Part shown: one piece after another, positions 1 to 9,803 of the stretch
Layout of the letters: each line of letters opens with the position of its first letter
How positions within the stretch are numbered: the first letter of the stretch is position 1
NCBI GenBank assembly: GCA_028641055.1
Contig: CM054060.1
Location: 309,118,949 to 309,182,948, forward strand
From: Alopecurus myosuroides
Taxonomy: Eukaryota; Streptophyta; Magnoliopsida; Poales; Poaceae
Length of the DNA stretch: 64,000 nt
Direction: 5' to 3'
The notes under the pieces: generated by a model
Seen by the model: the letters and a program-made list of their open reading frames with translations, nothing else
Told to the model about the DNA's origin: nothing
Database searches by the model: none
Translations under genes and position numbers: made by a program

Positions 1-2518
1 CGAATACAGCCATCCAGAGGACACATGTCCCAACATATCATTCATTACAACAGCGGAAGCAATCAAAGGGGTCTGAGTACAGACAAATCCATGGCTTAAG
101 AAGCCTGAGAACATAAAGGAAAACGAAGCCCATCCACGAAGGTCTGGATCCTGCCCTGGTCCAGCTAACTACTCGTCTGCAGCGTCATCGAACTCCACAA
201 AGTAGCCATCCTGGGAAGCATCGTAGTCGTAGTAGTACTCTGCGTAAACCACAGCCCCAACGGGGTCAGTACATCCAAGTACTGGCAAGCAAGACTCACA
301 GTTCATCACGGAGTTACCCGTCAACACAAGCTTTGATGCTTGGGATCAACGGAAGAAAGGGGTGATATAAAAGTTGCTGCTGGCTGCACTAACCAACTAC
401 AGAAATATCTACAAGTTCCGGCTAACAGAAAGGATAAGATCGAGGATTGTAACCAACTGAAAGATAAATTCAACCAAACCCATCCTGGATCTCGCCCCTT
501 ATCCAAAGAAGCAATCCGAGGATAACTCACACCGTTATGATAAGGTGAATCAAGTTATTGTGTGAATAACCTATTACTAGTCAAATTATTAATCATTGGG
601 TGAAACATGATTGATCATTAGGTTGAAGTTGTCCTGAGTACTTGTTAGCCAGTACTTTCACCAAGTAATCCATAACCGCGGAAAACACGGCTTCTCGAGA
701 AGATTATCCCTGCAGGGTTGCACCAATTTGGCCGTACACTCATGAATATCCCGCCAGATGGGATGCCTCCCACCAAGCGGGGCACTCAACACAACCGACC
801 ATTCCTCGCATCAAGCCCAAAGAACCTTGGGCGCACGGCTAATCGAGCCCAGAAGAAAATGGACCCTCATAGCACTCTAAGAACGTGTCCCCCTATATGC
901 CGACTACGAAAGTTCCACCCTGCGCTGGGCTCGCAAAAACATGCATGCGGCAAATGGAAAAACACGAACTAAATGAGGCGATTTGGACGAGATGCGAATC
1001 AGGTCAAGTTGAGGGGGGCGCCCATACTCGCTTCCCAAATGCGGGTAGTGCGCTCATCATGGATCAGTAGACAAGACCCTTTTCCTATTAGGGTCGACAC
1101 TAGCAGGCTCCAAAACCACTCATGGGCCTCCTGCCGGTGCCTTATCATCAAGTTATTATTATCATTAGCAATTAACAGGATTGATTGATTAATAACGAGC
1201 CCCGGTACAAGAATAAGATAGTAAAAGTAGTAACCGACAACAGACTCGAGTAAAAGCAACCCTAAGCATGCTAGATAATACTAAGGCACAAGCAAAGGCT
1301 ATAGGTATGGAGATGCTGGCAATATCATGGCTCAAGGTATCATGTGATGGGTTCGGAGAACAAGCAACGATACATAGGGCTAGCAATAGTAGACAACAGA
1401 TAGTATCAACAGCAAGTGTGGAAAAGAACTCGATGATTCATGTGAGTGATAACTTGCCTGGCAGCTCAGCCTCGTACTGGGCTAGGTCCTGAGTAGTGGT
1501 GTCGTAAGGCTCGTCGGTACCAACGTCGTCGTCTACTCGAGAAGAAGCAAAAACAACAACGAAGGAAGACAGGCAATCAACACATGGCATAAGTGCACAA
1601 ACATTGGATGATGCATGTCATGTTTAATAGATGCATCAAAATAACTTGCTTGACATGAAACACAAATTTAAATGGATTCCATATGCAAAGGGGTGCATAT
1701 GGAGGCCCATGCTTGGAGTTGAATTAATTGTTCTATCACTAAGCATTAGGTGTAGTTGAATTAGTATGATGCATGCATGATGAGGAACAATAACATAACA
1801 ATTTAATTGCAATTGGAATGGTAGTTAATCACTTTAGAAAACATTAACAAGTTTGGAAAATTAGTTACTTAATGGTGTTGAACAAGTATTGGTTGTTATC
1901 AACAAGTTAGAGTGTGCAAAACAAATTACAAATTTTATATTTGAAAAGATTATCAAATTTTAGTTGGATTACATGTTTCACAATTTGAAATTGGACTTAG
2001 GATTAATTATTTAGGAATTAATCAATATTAAACAATTTTTTAATTGAATTATACAAGAATTAAATAGTTTAGGCAATTTAAATTGTTCAAACCAGAAAAC
2101 AAAATTTATATTTGAATAGAGCATTCAAAAAGGTGTGAAAAACATATTTTATTTGAATTATTTGAAAACAGTATGAATTAGTTATGAATTATTTCAAATT
2201 GCATTTGAATTATTTAGATTTGAATTTGAATTGAATTTTGAAAATTCAAAACAGAACACAAATTGCATATTTGGAAAGAGTACAAAATTTGGATCAGAAT
2301 TCATATACAAAGTTTAGTTATTGGATTTATAGATTTGAAGTTATGGAATTTATAAGTTTTAGTTTAATTCTGCTATTTAAAAAAAATTGGAATTGGAATT
2401 AACAGATTTGTTTTAACTTTTGTTACCGAGAGGGGCTAGACCCGCTGACACTGCCGTGCGGGTCCAGGCCAGCGTGGCAGCCACGCAGGCGCCAGCGTGG
2501 ACAAGGAGGAAAACCCAG

Positions 2519-2606
2519 CAAAAAGGGTTTGCGTCTCCGGGGGCTCGACCCCGAGACCTACTGCCTCGCGCGCAAGGGAACAGACCAACTGCGCTGCGAT
2601 CGGATC
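2519..2606 (-). other. tRNA-like Pol III promoter module inside LTR of element A (left copy)
   Basis: On the minus strand, CAGCGCAGTTGG (2585-2596) matches a tRNA A-box in 10 of 12 positions. GGGTCGAGCCC (2541-2551) matches the B-box consensus GGTTCGANTCC in 9 of 11. The two are about 33 nt apart, as in tRNA genes. A GGGG/CCCC T-arm-like stem encloses the B-box, a short CCTT/GAGG hairpin lies at the anticodon-arm position, and TTTTT follows (2520-2524). The acceptor stem is not convincing, so this is not called a tRNA gene. It resembles the head of a tRNA-derived SINE. Element B has the same module at the matching place. Confidence 0.6.
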
Positions 2607-3107
2607 TTGACAGTAGCAGGGTGCGCGGAAGGATATCGTGTGTGTTGTGCGTTAACTGAATTTTGCACACTCGTTACTGAACCTGACGGAGCAGAGACGA
2701 CGCCGGCGAGTCAGCGGCTGCTCGCCGCGGCGAATCACTGCGACGACGGGCGCGCGTGCTTGTGCTACTGGTGGATGACATCGGCGCGCTCGGTGCGTTT
2801 GCAGGGAGGAAGAAAGACGAGGGGAAGGCGACGGAGATCACCGGGATGCTCACCGTGGGACTGCAGCTGCTCGTCGGAGAAACGAGGACGGCGGCGAGCT
2901 TCTGGATCCCCTCAAGCCCCACTCGGGTGTCGATGATGAAGGTGGGGGTGAGGCCTACCAATTCCCGCGCTTCGCCATCGTCGTTCGTCACCGGAGACGG
3001 CGCTCCTCGCCGGAATTCAGAGAAGCGGCGTCGGGGAGTTCAGAGATGAGGTTCAGAGAGAAAGGATGTGGCTTGGGGGAGAGGAAAGGGAGGTTGGCGG
3101 CGATGGA

Positions 3108-3123
3108 GGTTAGGGTTAGGGTT
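3108..3123 (-). promoter_or_regulatory. Telo-box (AACCCTAACCCTAACC) in LTR of element A
   Basis: The plus strand reads GGTTAGGGTTAGGGTT, which is two and a half telomere-type units. It lies at the edge of the GC-rich core, about 850 bp into the LTR and about 510 bp upstream of the tRNA-like module. Telo-boxes are known promoter elements of plant ribosomal-protein and translation genes and bind TRB-type factors. A promoter role here is inference. The second copy is at 13219-13234. Confidence 0.55.
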
Positions 3124-3973
3124 GCGGGCAGGCGTAGGGCGCCGCGGTGCTCTTTATGGAGGCGAGTGCTTGCGTACGGCGGCCATCGGGGAGCTCCAGG
3201 AGGAGATCGACGATGGGGAAGGCATCGTACGCATGACGTCACCCTGGACAGCGACGTGGAGGGGGAAGGGGTACCAGGCCGAGTGTTAAACGGGCTGGGC
3301 TAGATTGGCCCCCTAGCTGCTGCTGCTGCCTCTCCCCTCTATTGCTTTTATTTTTTTTTGCACTGATTTTTTTTTTGTAGATTTGCTTTTGGGTGAATTA
3401 GAGGGGTTTTTGAGTAGATAAAAATTTGGAAAAAATTAGGTAAGCTTATTAAGTTAAAAGAACCCATTTGGTAGTTTAGGTTTTCAAAATTTCAACTGTT
3501 TTGATGCTGTTTCAAAATTGAACCAAAATAAGAGAATTTTGCCATATTAATTATTATTTAGAAACTAGGTTGTTTTCAATAGGGTTTACCCTATAGTTTA
3601 GAATGTTTGATGAATACCAAAATGTGTTGAACATTATGGATTCAAAAGGATTAATGAATTGAGATTTGTTTTGAGTTTAGAGAAAGACTTGGAAATAAAT
3701 GATTAATTTGGTTGAGTGATTTTAAGCAACAATTTAATAAGTGAAAACAAGGAATAACATGGTTGTTTTTTAGTTGTTATTTTTATTCCAAAATTGTAAC
3801 ATAACAAGTATGAAAGCAATGTTTGAAAAAGATTTGAATTTGAGTTGTGAAAACAAGATAAAACAGGTAGAAACAAATGCAAACAATAAGTAAACATGAT
3901 GACATGATGCATTGCTTGAAATAAAACAAGGAACAAAGCATTCTAGGGGTATTTTCATACTTGGGATGTTACA

Positions 3974-3990
3974 AAACGCCCCCCCTTGAA
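3974..3990 (-). other. Polypurine tract of element A
   Basis: The minus strand reads AAGGGGGGGCGTTT directly before the TGTAACA start of the 3' LTR. This is the expected primer site for plus-strand DNA synthesis. It is 22 bp beyond the gag-pol stop codon. Confidence 0.85.
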
Positions 3991-4011
3991 GGAATCGCGC
4001 CCCGAGATTCC

Positions 4012-7000
4012 CTACTGAGAAATGAACAGGTCCGGATACTTCTTGCGAAGATCCTCTTCGGTCTCCCACGTTGCCTCTTTATCAGAATGATGCGACCATT
4101 GGACTTTCAAGAACTTGGTGCTCTTGTTGCGAGTCTTACGCTCGGTCTCATCGAGAATACGAATAGGGTGCTCCTCATAAGATAGATCATCTTGCAGCTC
4201 AATGGAATCATGATCAACTGCACGATCTGGATCTTTGAAACACCTCTTGAGTTGTGACACGTGGAACACATCGTGCACTTTGGAAAGTTTTTCTGGAAGT
4301 TCAAGACGATAAGCATTCTCTGCACGTCTTGAGAGGATGTTGAAAGGGCCAATGTATCTTGGTGCAAGCTTTCCTTTCACACCAAAACGATGGGTGCCTC
4401 TGAGGGGAGTTACACGGAGATATGCCTTATCACCAGGTGCATAGACCATATCCCTGTGCTTGCTATCATAATAGCTCTTCTGACGAGACTGAGCAATCCT
4501 GAGATTGTCACGAATGATACGAACTTTCTCCTCGGCTTCCTTAACAATGTCAGGGCCTAAAAGTGAACGTTCACCAGCTCCAGACCAATTGATTGGACTC
4601 CTGCATCTGCGACCATACAGTGCCTCAAATGGTGCCATTCCTAGGCTTGCCTGGTAGCTGTTGTTGTAGGAGAATTCAGCATATGGAAGGCAATCCTCCC
4701 ATTTCATGCCAAAGGAGAGACCACATGCTCGGAGCATATCCTCGAGAATCTGATTGACTCTTTCGACTTGCCCCTGAGACTGAGGGTGATAAGCTGTGCT
4801 GAACAGAAGTTTAGTGCCCAATGCTTCTTGAAAGCTTTTCCAGAAATGAGAAGTGAAGATACTTCCACGGTCTGAGCTTATTTCCAATGGAACACCATGA
4901 AGGGGAACAACCTTTGCTGTATAGAGCTCTGCTAACTGGCTAGCTGAGATAGTTTCCTTTACAGCATAGAAGTGAGCAACCTTAGTGAGACGATCAATAA
5001 CAACGAAGATTGCATCGTTGCCCTTTTTGGACTTTGGAAACCCAGTAACGAAGTCCATTTCAATCATGTCCCACTTCCACTCAGGAATTTTCAGAGGTTG
5101 GAGTAGACCTGCTGTCTTCTGATGGACTGCCTTAACACGTTGACAAACGTCGCATTCAGAAACGTATTGAGCAATTTCACGTTTCATGCCAGGCCACCAA
5201 TACAGAGTCTTGAGATCCTGGTACATCTTTGTACTTCCAGGGTGAATGGATAGAGGAGTTTCATGAGCCTCCTTGAGAATGATATCCTTGAGACTTTGAA
5301 TCTGAGGGACTGCAATGCGTCCTTCGAAGAACACAGTTCCCTTGTCATCAATTGAGAAGGACTTGAACTTATCATTGCCCTCCTTGATGTGATCCACAAT
5401 CTTCTTGATTTCATTATCACGAAGTTGTTCAGAACGAATCTTGTCCTTGAGAGTTGGGCTGGCTGTCAAGCTAGCAAGGTATCCTTCAGGAACAAGACCA
5501 AGGTTCAGCTTCTGGAATTCTTCATGAAGTGGAGGTTGGCTTTCCATGATCATGAGATTATTGCAATAGGATTTGCGACTGAGAGCATCGGCCATAACAT
5601 TAGCCTTGCCTGGAGTGTAAGAAATGGTGAGATCAAAGTCTTTAATCTTCTCAATCCATCTCCTTTGCCTGAGGTTCAGATCTGGCTGAGTGAAGATGTA
5701 TTTCAGACTCTTGTGATCGGAAAAGATTTCAGTTTTGTTACCCAGCAAGTATTGTCTCCATTTCTTGAGGGCAAACACAACTGCTGCAAGTTCAAGATCA
5801 TGAGTGGGATAGTTTTGCTCATGTGGGTTCAACTGACGTGAAGCATAAGCCACAACTTGACGTTCTTGCATAAGAACTGCTCCTAAGCCTTGGAGAGATG
5901 CATCACAGAATATCTGGAAAGGTTTGGTGGTGTCGGGGCCAACTAGAACAGGTGTGGAAGTGAGTTTAGTCTTCAGGAGGTTGAAACTCTCATCACATTG
6001 TGGAGTCCAAACGAACTTTTTGTCCTTCTTTGTGAGATCAGTGAGAGGTTTGGCAATCTTGGAAAAGTTTTGGACGAAACGACGGCAATAGCTAGCCAAG
6101 CCAAGAAAGCTTCTAACTTGTTTCACCGTCTTAGGGGGTTTCCAATCAACAATTGCCTTAACCTTTTCAGGATCAATGGCAATGCCTTTGGCAGAGATGA
6201 TATGACCAAGATATGCAACTTCTGGAATCCAGAACTCACATTTGGAAAACTTGGCATACAGACGATGCTCGCGAAGTTTCATGAGAGTGAGACGAAGGTG
6301 TTCTCCATGCTCTTCCTCGGATTTTGAGTAGACTAGAATGTCATCAAGATATACCACAACGAACTTGTCGAGGTATTCATGGAAGACAGAATTCATGAGT
6401 CTTGAGAACGTTGCCGGTGCATTGGTGAGACCAAAGGACATGACGGTGTATTCATATAGACCGTACCTTGTGGTGAAAGCCGTCTTAGGAATATCTTCCT
6501 TTCTGATCTTTATCTGATGGTACCCCATCCTCAAGTCCAACTTTGAGAATATTGAGGCTCCAGCAAGTTGATCAAAAAGATCATCGATACGAGGAAGTGG
6601 ATACTTGTTCTTGATGGTTTTCTCGTTGAGAGGACGATAGTCAACCACGAGTCTTTTAGTTTGATCCTTCTTGGCAACAAACAGAGTTGGGCAACCCCAA
6701 GCGGAGGAACTAGGCTGAATGAAACCTTTGTCCATATACATATCGATTTGCTCCTTCAACAATTTCAGTTCAGGAGGAGCTATCTTATATGGATGCTTAG
6801 AGATTGGAGCAGTACCTGGCTCAAGCTCGATCACGAACTCAACTGCTCTGTCCGGGGGCATCCCTGGCAACTCTTCTGGAAAGACGTCAGGGAATTCACA
6901 AACCACCGGAACATTTTCAATTGCCGGAAGGGGTTTGGCATCAAGGCTGAACAGCTGAGCAGAAGTTGTTCCATATGGAGAATAGACTATCTGGCCTGAA

Positions 7001-8400
7001 GTGTGGGAGAGAGTTATTGACTTTTGAGCACAGTCAATTTTAGCTTTGTGGGTCTTCAACCAATCCATACCCAGAATGACATCAATGTCAGAATTTCCCA
7101 GCAACATGAGTGAAGCAAGGAATACACGACCTCCAATTAGGATCTCATTGTCCATGCTTATCTTGGAAGTCAACATTTGCGGTCCCGGAGAGTGAACAGT
7201 CATTTGATTGCTTAGCGGAACCAGAACTAGGTTGTATGCTTTTGCAAAAATCTTTGACACAAATGAATGCGATGCTCCAGTATCAAACAACACTTTAGCT
7301 GGAATAGAGTTTACGGGTAATATACCGAGAACGACGTCAGCAGCCTCTTCGGCTTTGTCGGCCTTGATATGGTTCACCCTCGCGTTCCTCCCGACAGGCC
7401 TATTGTTGGAGTTGAAGGCTTTAGCCGGAGGAGCACGAACCATAGCCTGGTTGGTGTTGGGGCGAGGAGGTAGGGGTAGCTGCTTCTGAGTGCACTTATC
7501 AGCATAATGTCCAGTCTCCTTGCACTTGTAGCAAGTGACGACACGAGAAGGACCCGGCCTTGGCTGCCCCATCGAAAACCTCTGACCCTGCATCTGAGAT
7601 GGGTTGGGTGGGCGGGGACCAAAGCCTGGAGAAGCTTGGGCATTTGGAGCCCGAGTGACAGCACCATTTGGCACCCAGATGCGGCGCTTCTGCGGAGGGG
7701 TGGTCATGTTGGAGGAGGAACCACCCTCACGCGAGTGCTTGCGCGACTCCTCGAACGCCTTGCGCCCATTCTCCTCATTGAGCGCAGTGTTCACAAGCTC
7801 GACGAAGTCCTTGCACTTGATGTTTGTGAGAGCGTACTTCAGTTCCGGGTTAAAACCTCGGCGGAACCTCGCCATCTTCTTGGCTTCGGTGGACACTTCG
7901 TCACCAGCGTACCGAGCGAGACGATTGAACTCGTTCTGGTAGCCGAGAACGTCCAGCTTGCCCTGTCTGAGAGAGCAGAATTCCTCACGCATCTTTTCCA
8001 TGAGACCATCCGGGATGTGGTGCTTCAGGAAGGCATCTCTGAAACATCCCCAGTTGATAGGAAAGCCAGCCCTCATGGCCTGGTAGTTCTCCCACCAAGT
8101 AGCTGCCTGACCCTTCAGTAGGTAGGTGGCGTACTTGACCTTATCCTCTTCAGCAACATGAGCTATCTCCAGAGCTCTTGCCACGTCACGGATCCAGTCA
8201 TCAGCATCCAGGGGCTCACGTGTTGCCACGAAAGTTTTTGGGCCCAAGCTGAGGAAGTCCTTGATGGTGACCCTTGGAGCATTCTGGTTGTGTTGCTGGT
8301 TAGCCTGGATCTGGGCCATCTGTGTCACCACTTGGGTCATCTGAGCCAACAGCTCCCCCATTGGTGGTGGCGGTGGCGGGTTGTTCCTGGTTGGAGGCAT
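4012..8400 (-). CDS. gag-pol: Gag-Pol polyprotein with C-terminal chromodomain (element A)
   Basis: This is one uninterrupted ORF of 1462 codons. It starts with [13 protein letters not shown], a proline-rich and Gln-rich head, then a retrotransposon gag core (about 60-215). The zinc knuckle [14 protein letters not shown] is at 290-303. The aspartic protease motif DTGAS is at 373-377. Reverse transcriptase (about 545-730) carries YLDD at 684-687. RNase H shows D833, E870, D895 and D937. The integrase HHCC zinc finger uses H1045, H1053, C1083 and C1086, and the catalytic triad is D1116, D1177 and E1213 with the usual 35-residue gap. The last ~55 residues ([16 protein letters not shown].. to the end) are chromodomain-like, as in chromoviruses that target heterochromatin. 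All key residues are present, so the protein looks functional. Gag and Pol are in one frame, as is usual in this lineage. Confidence 0.95.
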   Translation of the reverse strand: MPPTRNNPPPPPPMGELLAQMTQVVTQMAQIQANQQHNQNAPRVTIKDFLSLGPKTFVATREPLDADDWIRDVARALEIAHVAEEDKVKYATYLLKGQAATWWENYQAMRAGFPINWGCFRDAFLKHHIPDGLMEKMREEFCSLRQGKLDVLGYQNEFNRLARYAGDEVSTEAKKMARFRRGFNPELKYALTNIKCKDFVELVNTALNEENGRKAFEESRKHSREGGSSSNMTTPPQKRRIWVPNGAVTRAPNAQASPGFGPRPPNPSQMQGQRFSMGQPRPGPSRVVTCYKCKETGHYADKCTQKQLPLPPRPNTNQAMVRAPPAKAFNSNNRPVGRNARVNHIKADKAEEAADVVLGILPVNSIPAKVLFDTGASHSFVSKIFAKAYNLVLVPLSNQMTVHSPGPQMLTSKISMDNEILIGGRVFLASLMLLGNSDIDVILGMDWLKTHKAKIDCAQKSITLSHTSGQIVYSPYGTTSAQLFSLDAKPLPAIENVPVVCEFPDVFPEELPGMPPDRAVEFVIELEPGTAPISKHPYKIAPPELKLLKEQIDMYMDKGFIQPSSSAWGCPTLFVAKKDQTKRLVVDYRPLNEKTIKNKYPLPRIDDLFDQLAGASIFSKLDLRMGYHQIKIRKEDIPKTAFTTRYGLYEYTVMSFGLTNAPATFSRLMNSVFHEYLDKFVVVYLDDILVYSKSEEEHGEHLRLTLMKLREHRLYAKFSKCEFWIPEVAYLGHIISAKGIAIDPEKVKAIVDWKPPKTVKQVRSFLGLASYCRRFVQNFSKIAKPLTDLTKKDKKFVWTPQCDESFNLLKTKLTSTPVLVGPDTTKPFQIFCDASLQGLGAVLMQERQVVAYASRQLNPHEQNYPTHDLELAAVVFALKKWRQYLLGNKTEIFSDHKSLKYIFTQPDLNLRQRRWIEKIKDFDLTISYTPGKANVMADALSRKSYCNNLMIMESQPPLHEEFQKLNLGLVPEGYLASLTASPTLKDKIRSEQLRDNEIKKIVDHIKEGNDKFKSFSIDDKGTVFFEGRIAVPQIQSLKDIILKEAHETPLSIHPGSTKMYQDLKTLYWWPGMKREIAQYVSECDVCQRVKAVHQKTAGLLQPLKIPEWKWDMIEMDFVTGFPKSKKGNDAIFVVIDRLTKVAHFYAVKETISASQLAELYTAKVVPLHGVPLEISSDRGSIFTSHFWKSFQEALGTKLLFSTAYHPQSQGQVERVNQILEDMLRACGLSFGMKWEDCLPYAEFSYNNSYQASLGMAPFEALYGRRCRSPINWSGAGERSLLGPDIVKEAEEKVRIIRDNLRIAQSRQKSYYDSKHRDMVYAPGDKAYLRVTPLRGTHRFGVKGKLAPRYIGPFNILSRRAENAYRLELPEKLSKVHDVFHVSQLKRCFKDPDRAVDHDSIELQDDLSYEEHPIRILDETERKTRNKSTKFLKVQWSHHSDKEATWETEEDLRKKYPDLFISQ

Positions 8401-8612
8401 CCTGAACAGAAATTCATTTTAGCACAACAACAGAAAAGGATAGACTTGGTAACCGAAAGATAGATTATTCCGACGCATGAATAGATAACCAACAGGTACA
8501 TCACCACATGTTCAAATACATCAGAATATCCAACAGACCAAATACATGGTTCGAAAACGAAAGGATAAACTAGACACAGCTAGTAATGGATACAACGGTA
8601 CTCCCATGCTCA
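8401..8612. other. Spacer between upstream ORF and gag-pol
   Basis: This is a 212-bp noncoding gap between the stop of the upstream ORF and the gag-pol start. I saw no clear splice sites or ribosome-entry element. How gag-pol is translated from a transcript that carries an ORF before it is not evident from the sequence. Confidence 0.6.
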
Positions 8613-9428
8613 TCACGCAGGACGGCGGTGAGTAGTACGACGAGAGATACGGTGAGGAGGAATCCCACGGAAGTAGGTATCACGACGATCCCTGTAGATA
8701 GGAACTGCTCTGAGAGCAACTCTCGGTGTCGTGAAGTAGGAAGCGTCGTATCCCTGTGCTCCATAGCGGGGAATCCCTGTGTAACCAGCTCCGAGGTCGA
8801 GAAGTGGACCTCTGATCGGCTCGTAACCTCCAGCATCTGGCAACGGAAGACCAGCTGGCTGAACGACACGTGCGAAGCGCTCGTCTCCAACAAAGTCTGT
8901 GGTGTACGTCGCCAGACGAGTGAGAGCAAGGCGGAGCTGCTCCCTGACTGAGGCTAACTCCTGAGAAAGTGCGGAAGCAACAGCATCACTGTGACTAGCG
9001 AACTGGGCAGTGACCTGGAGCCTGGAGCTATCAGTCTCGTAGGTATCCATGTCACGGTGGATAGTGAAGTGAGCTCCTGCTGCCGTGATGTAACCACGGG
9101 GGATGTGACGAAAGCTGGACTTATCAAACCCCCAGTAGTCAGCACGGAGAACGGTGACACTCACGTACGCTGCCTGCTGCACTGCCATATCCACTGTGGA
9201 CCCTACTGCCTCGTACTGGTGTGCAATGCTCCTGCCATCATCCGACAGAATGTAGACGATAGCCCGGTAGCAAGTCTGGTCACACTCTCGCTGGTGCTCG
9301 TAGACCTGGTACTCTGGTGCCCAATGGAACCCCAGAAAGGTAACCATGTCTCTCAGCAACTCCGGAAAACCGGCGGTGCTCTCACAGCGAGTCATGCGAA
9401 CCACCTGCGGATAGTAGTTGAGACCCAT
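8613..9428 (-). CDS. Additional ORF upstream of gag in element A, possible dsRNA-binding-like fold
   Basis: This is an intact 271-aa ORF in the same orientation as gag-pol, starting MGLNYYPQVVRMTR. It has no zinc knuckle, protease, RT or integrase motif. Residues about 25-98 show an alpha-beta-beta-beta-alpha pattern: hydrophobic strands around CYRAIVYI and AHQYEAVG, then a helix GSTVDMAVQQAAYVSVTVLR. The G-S-x(4)-A-x(2)-A-A core recalls the second helix of double-stranded-RNA-binding domains. Residues about 145-180 form an amphipathic helix (SALSQELASVREQLRLALTR). The C-terminus is arginine-rich (RISRRTTHRRPA). Extra ORFs are known in some plant Gypsy elements. The dsRNA-binding reading is inference from pattern only, and the function is unknown. 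Confidence 0.75.
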   Translation of the reverse strand: MGLNYYPQVVRMTRCESTAGFPELLRDMVTFLGFHWAPEYQVYEHQRECDQTCYRAIVYILSDDGRSIAHQYEAVGSTVDMAVQQAAYVSVTVLRADYWGFDKSSFRHIPRGYITAAGAHFTIHRDMDTYETDSSRLQVTAQFASHSDAVASALSQELASVREQLRLALTRLATYTTDFVGDERFARVVQPAGLPLPDAGGYEPIRGPLLDLGAGYTGIPRYGAQGYDASYFTTPRVALRAVPIYRDRRDTYFRGIPPHRISRRTTHRRPA

Positions 9429-9788
9429 CTGCAGATTATTGAAAGGTTTTGATTAGACTCCGGTAGATGAAAAAGGATGTGGAAAACAACAACAAGGTTG
9501 AACGGACGAAAGGATGTTGAGAAGAACATGATATTGAAGCAACATCGGGAAAACGAGACCAAAAGTCCTGAGGTACTACAGATAACCCAAAACACGTGAA
9601 ATCCTAACTTGAAAGTTTAGGTGAGAACAGAAAACAACGTTGCACTTCCTTACCAGAAAAGGGTGGGTGGGTGGGGAAAGAAGAAAAATGGCAGAATTCC
9701 TACTCTCACGTTTCATTTTTCCTATATAGCTACAAAATAGTTTCTAGACTCAACTGCGACCAGTAAAAAGGGATCCTATAGGCAGACA
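9429..9788. other. Untranslated leader of element A
   Basis: This 360-bp stretch lies between the primer site and the first ORF. It is A-rich on the plus strand and contains no ORF or clear motif. By position it would hold the packaging and dimerisation signals. Confidence 0.6.
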
Positions 9789-9801
9789 GGCTCTGATACC
9801 A
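9789..9801 (-). other. Primer binding site of element A (tRNA-iMet)
   Basis: The minus strand reads TGGTATCAGAGCC, complementary to the 3' end of plant initiator-Met tRNA. A 2-nt spacer (AA) separates it from the LTR end at 9804. This fixes the element's orientation. Confidence 0.93.
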
Positions 9802-9803
9802 TT

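Larger units (their letters stand above)
1..3973 (-). repeat. 3' LTR of element A (left copy, cut by window edge)
   Basis: This is a direct copy of 10112-14084 with no length difference. By eye I found one substitution (A at 2339, G at 12450). The LTR has AT-rich outer parts, a GC-rich core (about 2420-3300), a telo-box and a tRNA-like module, described separately. Short ORFs in the GC-rich core overlap on both strands, resemble no family I know and are treated as chance. Confidence 0.95.

Noticed and set aside
2519..2606. A genuine tRNA gene
   Set aside because: A- and B-boxes and a T-arm are visible, but no 7-bp acceptor stem could be paired and no clear anticodon loop assigned.
3108..3123. 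Interstitial telomere repeat
   Set aside because: Only two and a half units, present in every A LTR and in a variant form in B, so it is a promoter-type telo-box rather than a telomere remnant.
2529..3303. Several overlapping ORFs on both strands in the GC-rich core of the A LTR (repeated at 12640-13414)
   Set aside because: They overlap in all frames, match no known protein, and are explained by high GC content. The tRNA-like module lies within them.
5389..8121. Plus-strand ORFs opposite gag-pol of element A (for example 7507-8121)
   Set aside because: Shadow frames of a strongly supported minus-strand polyprotein.
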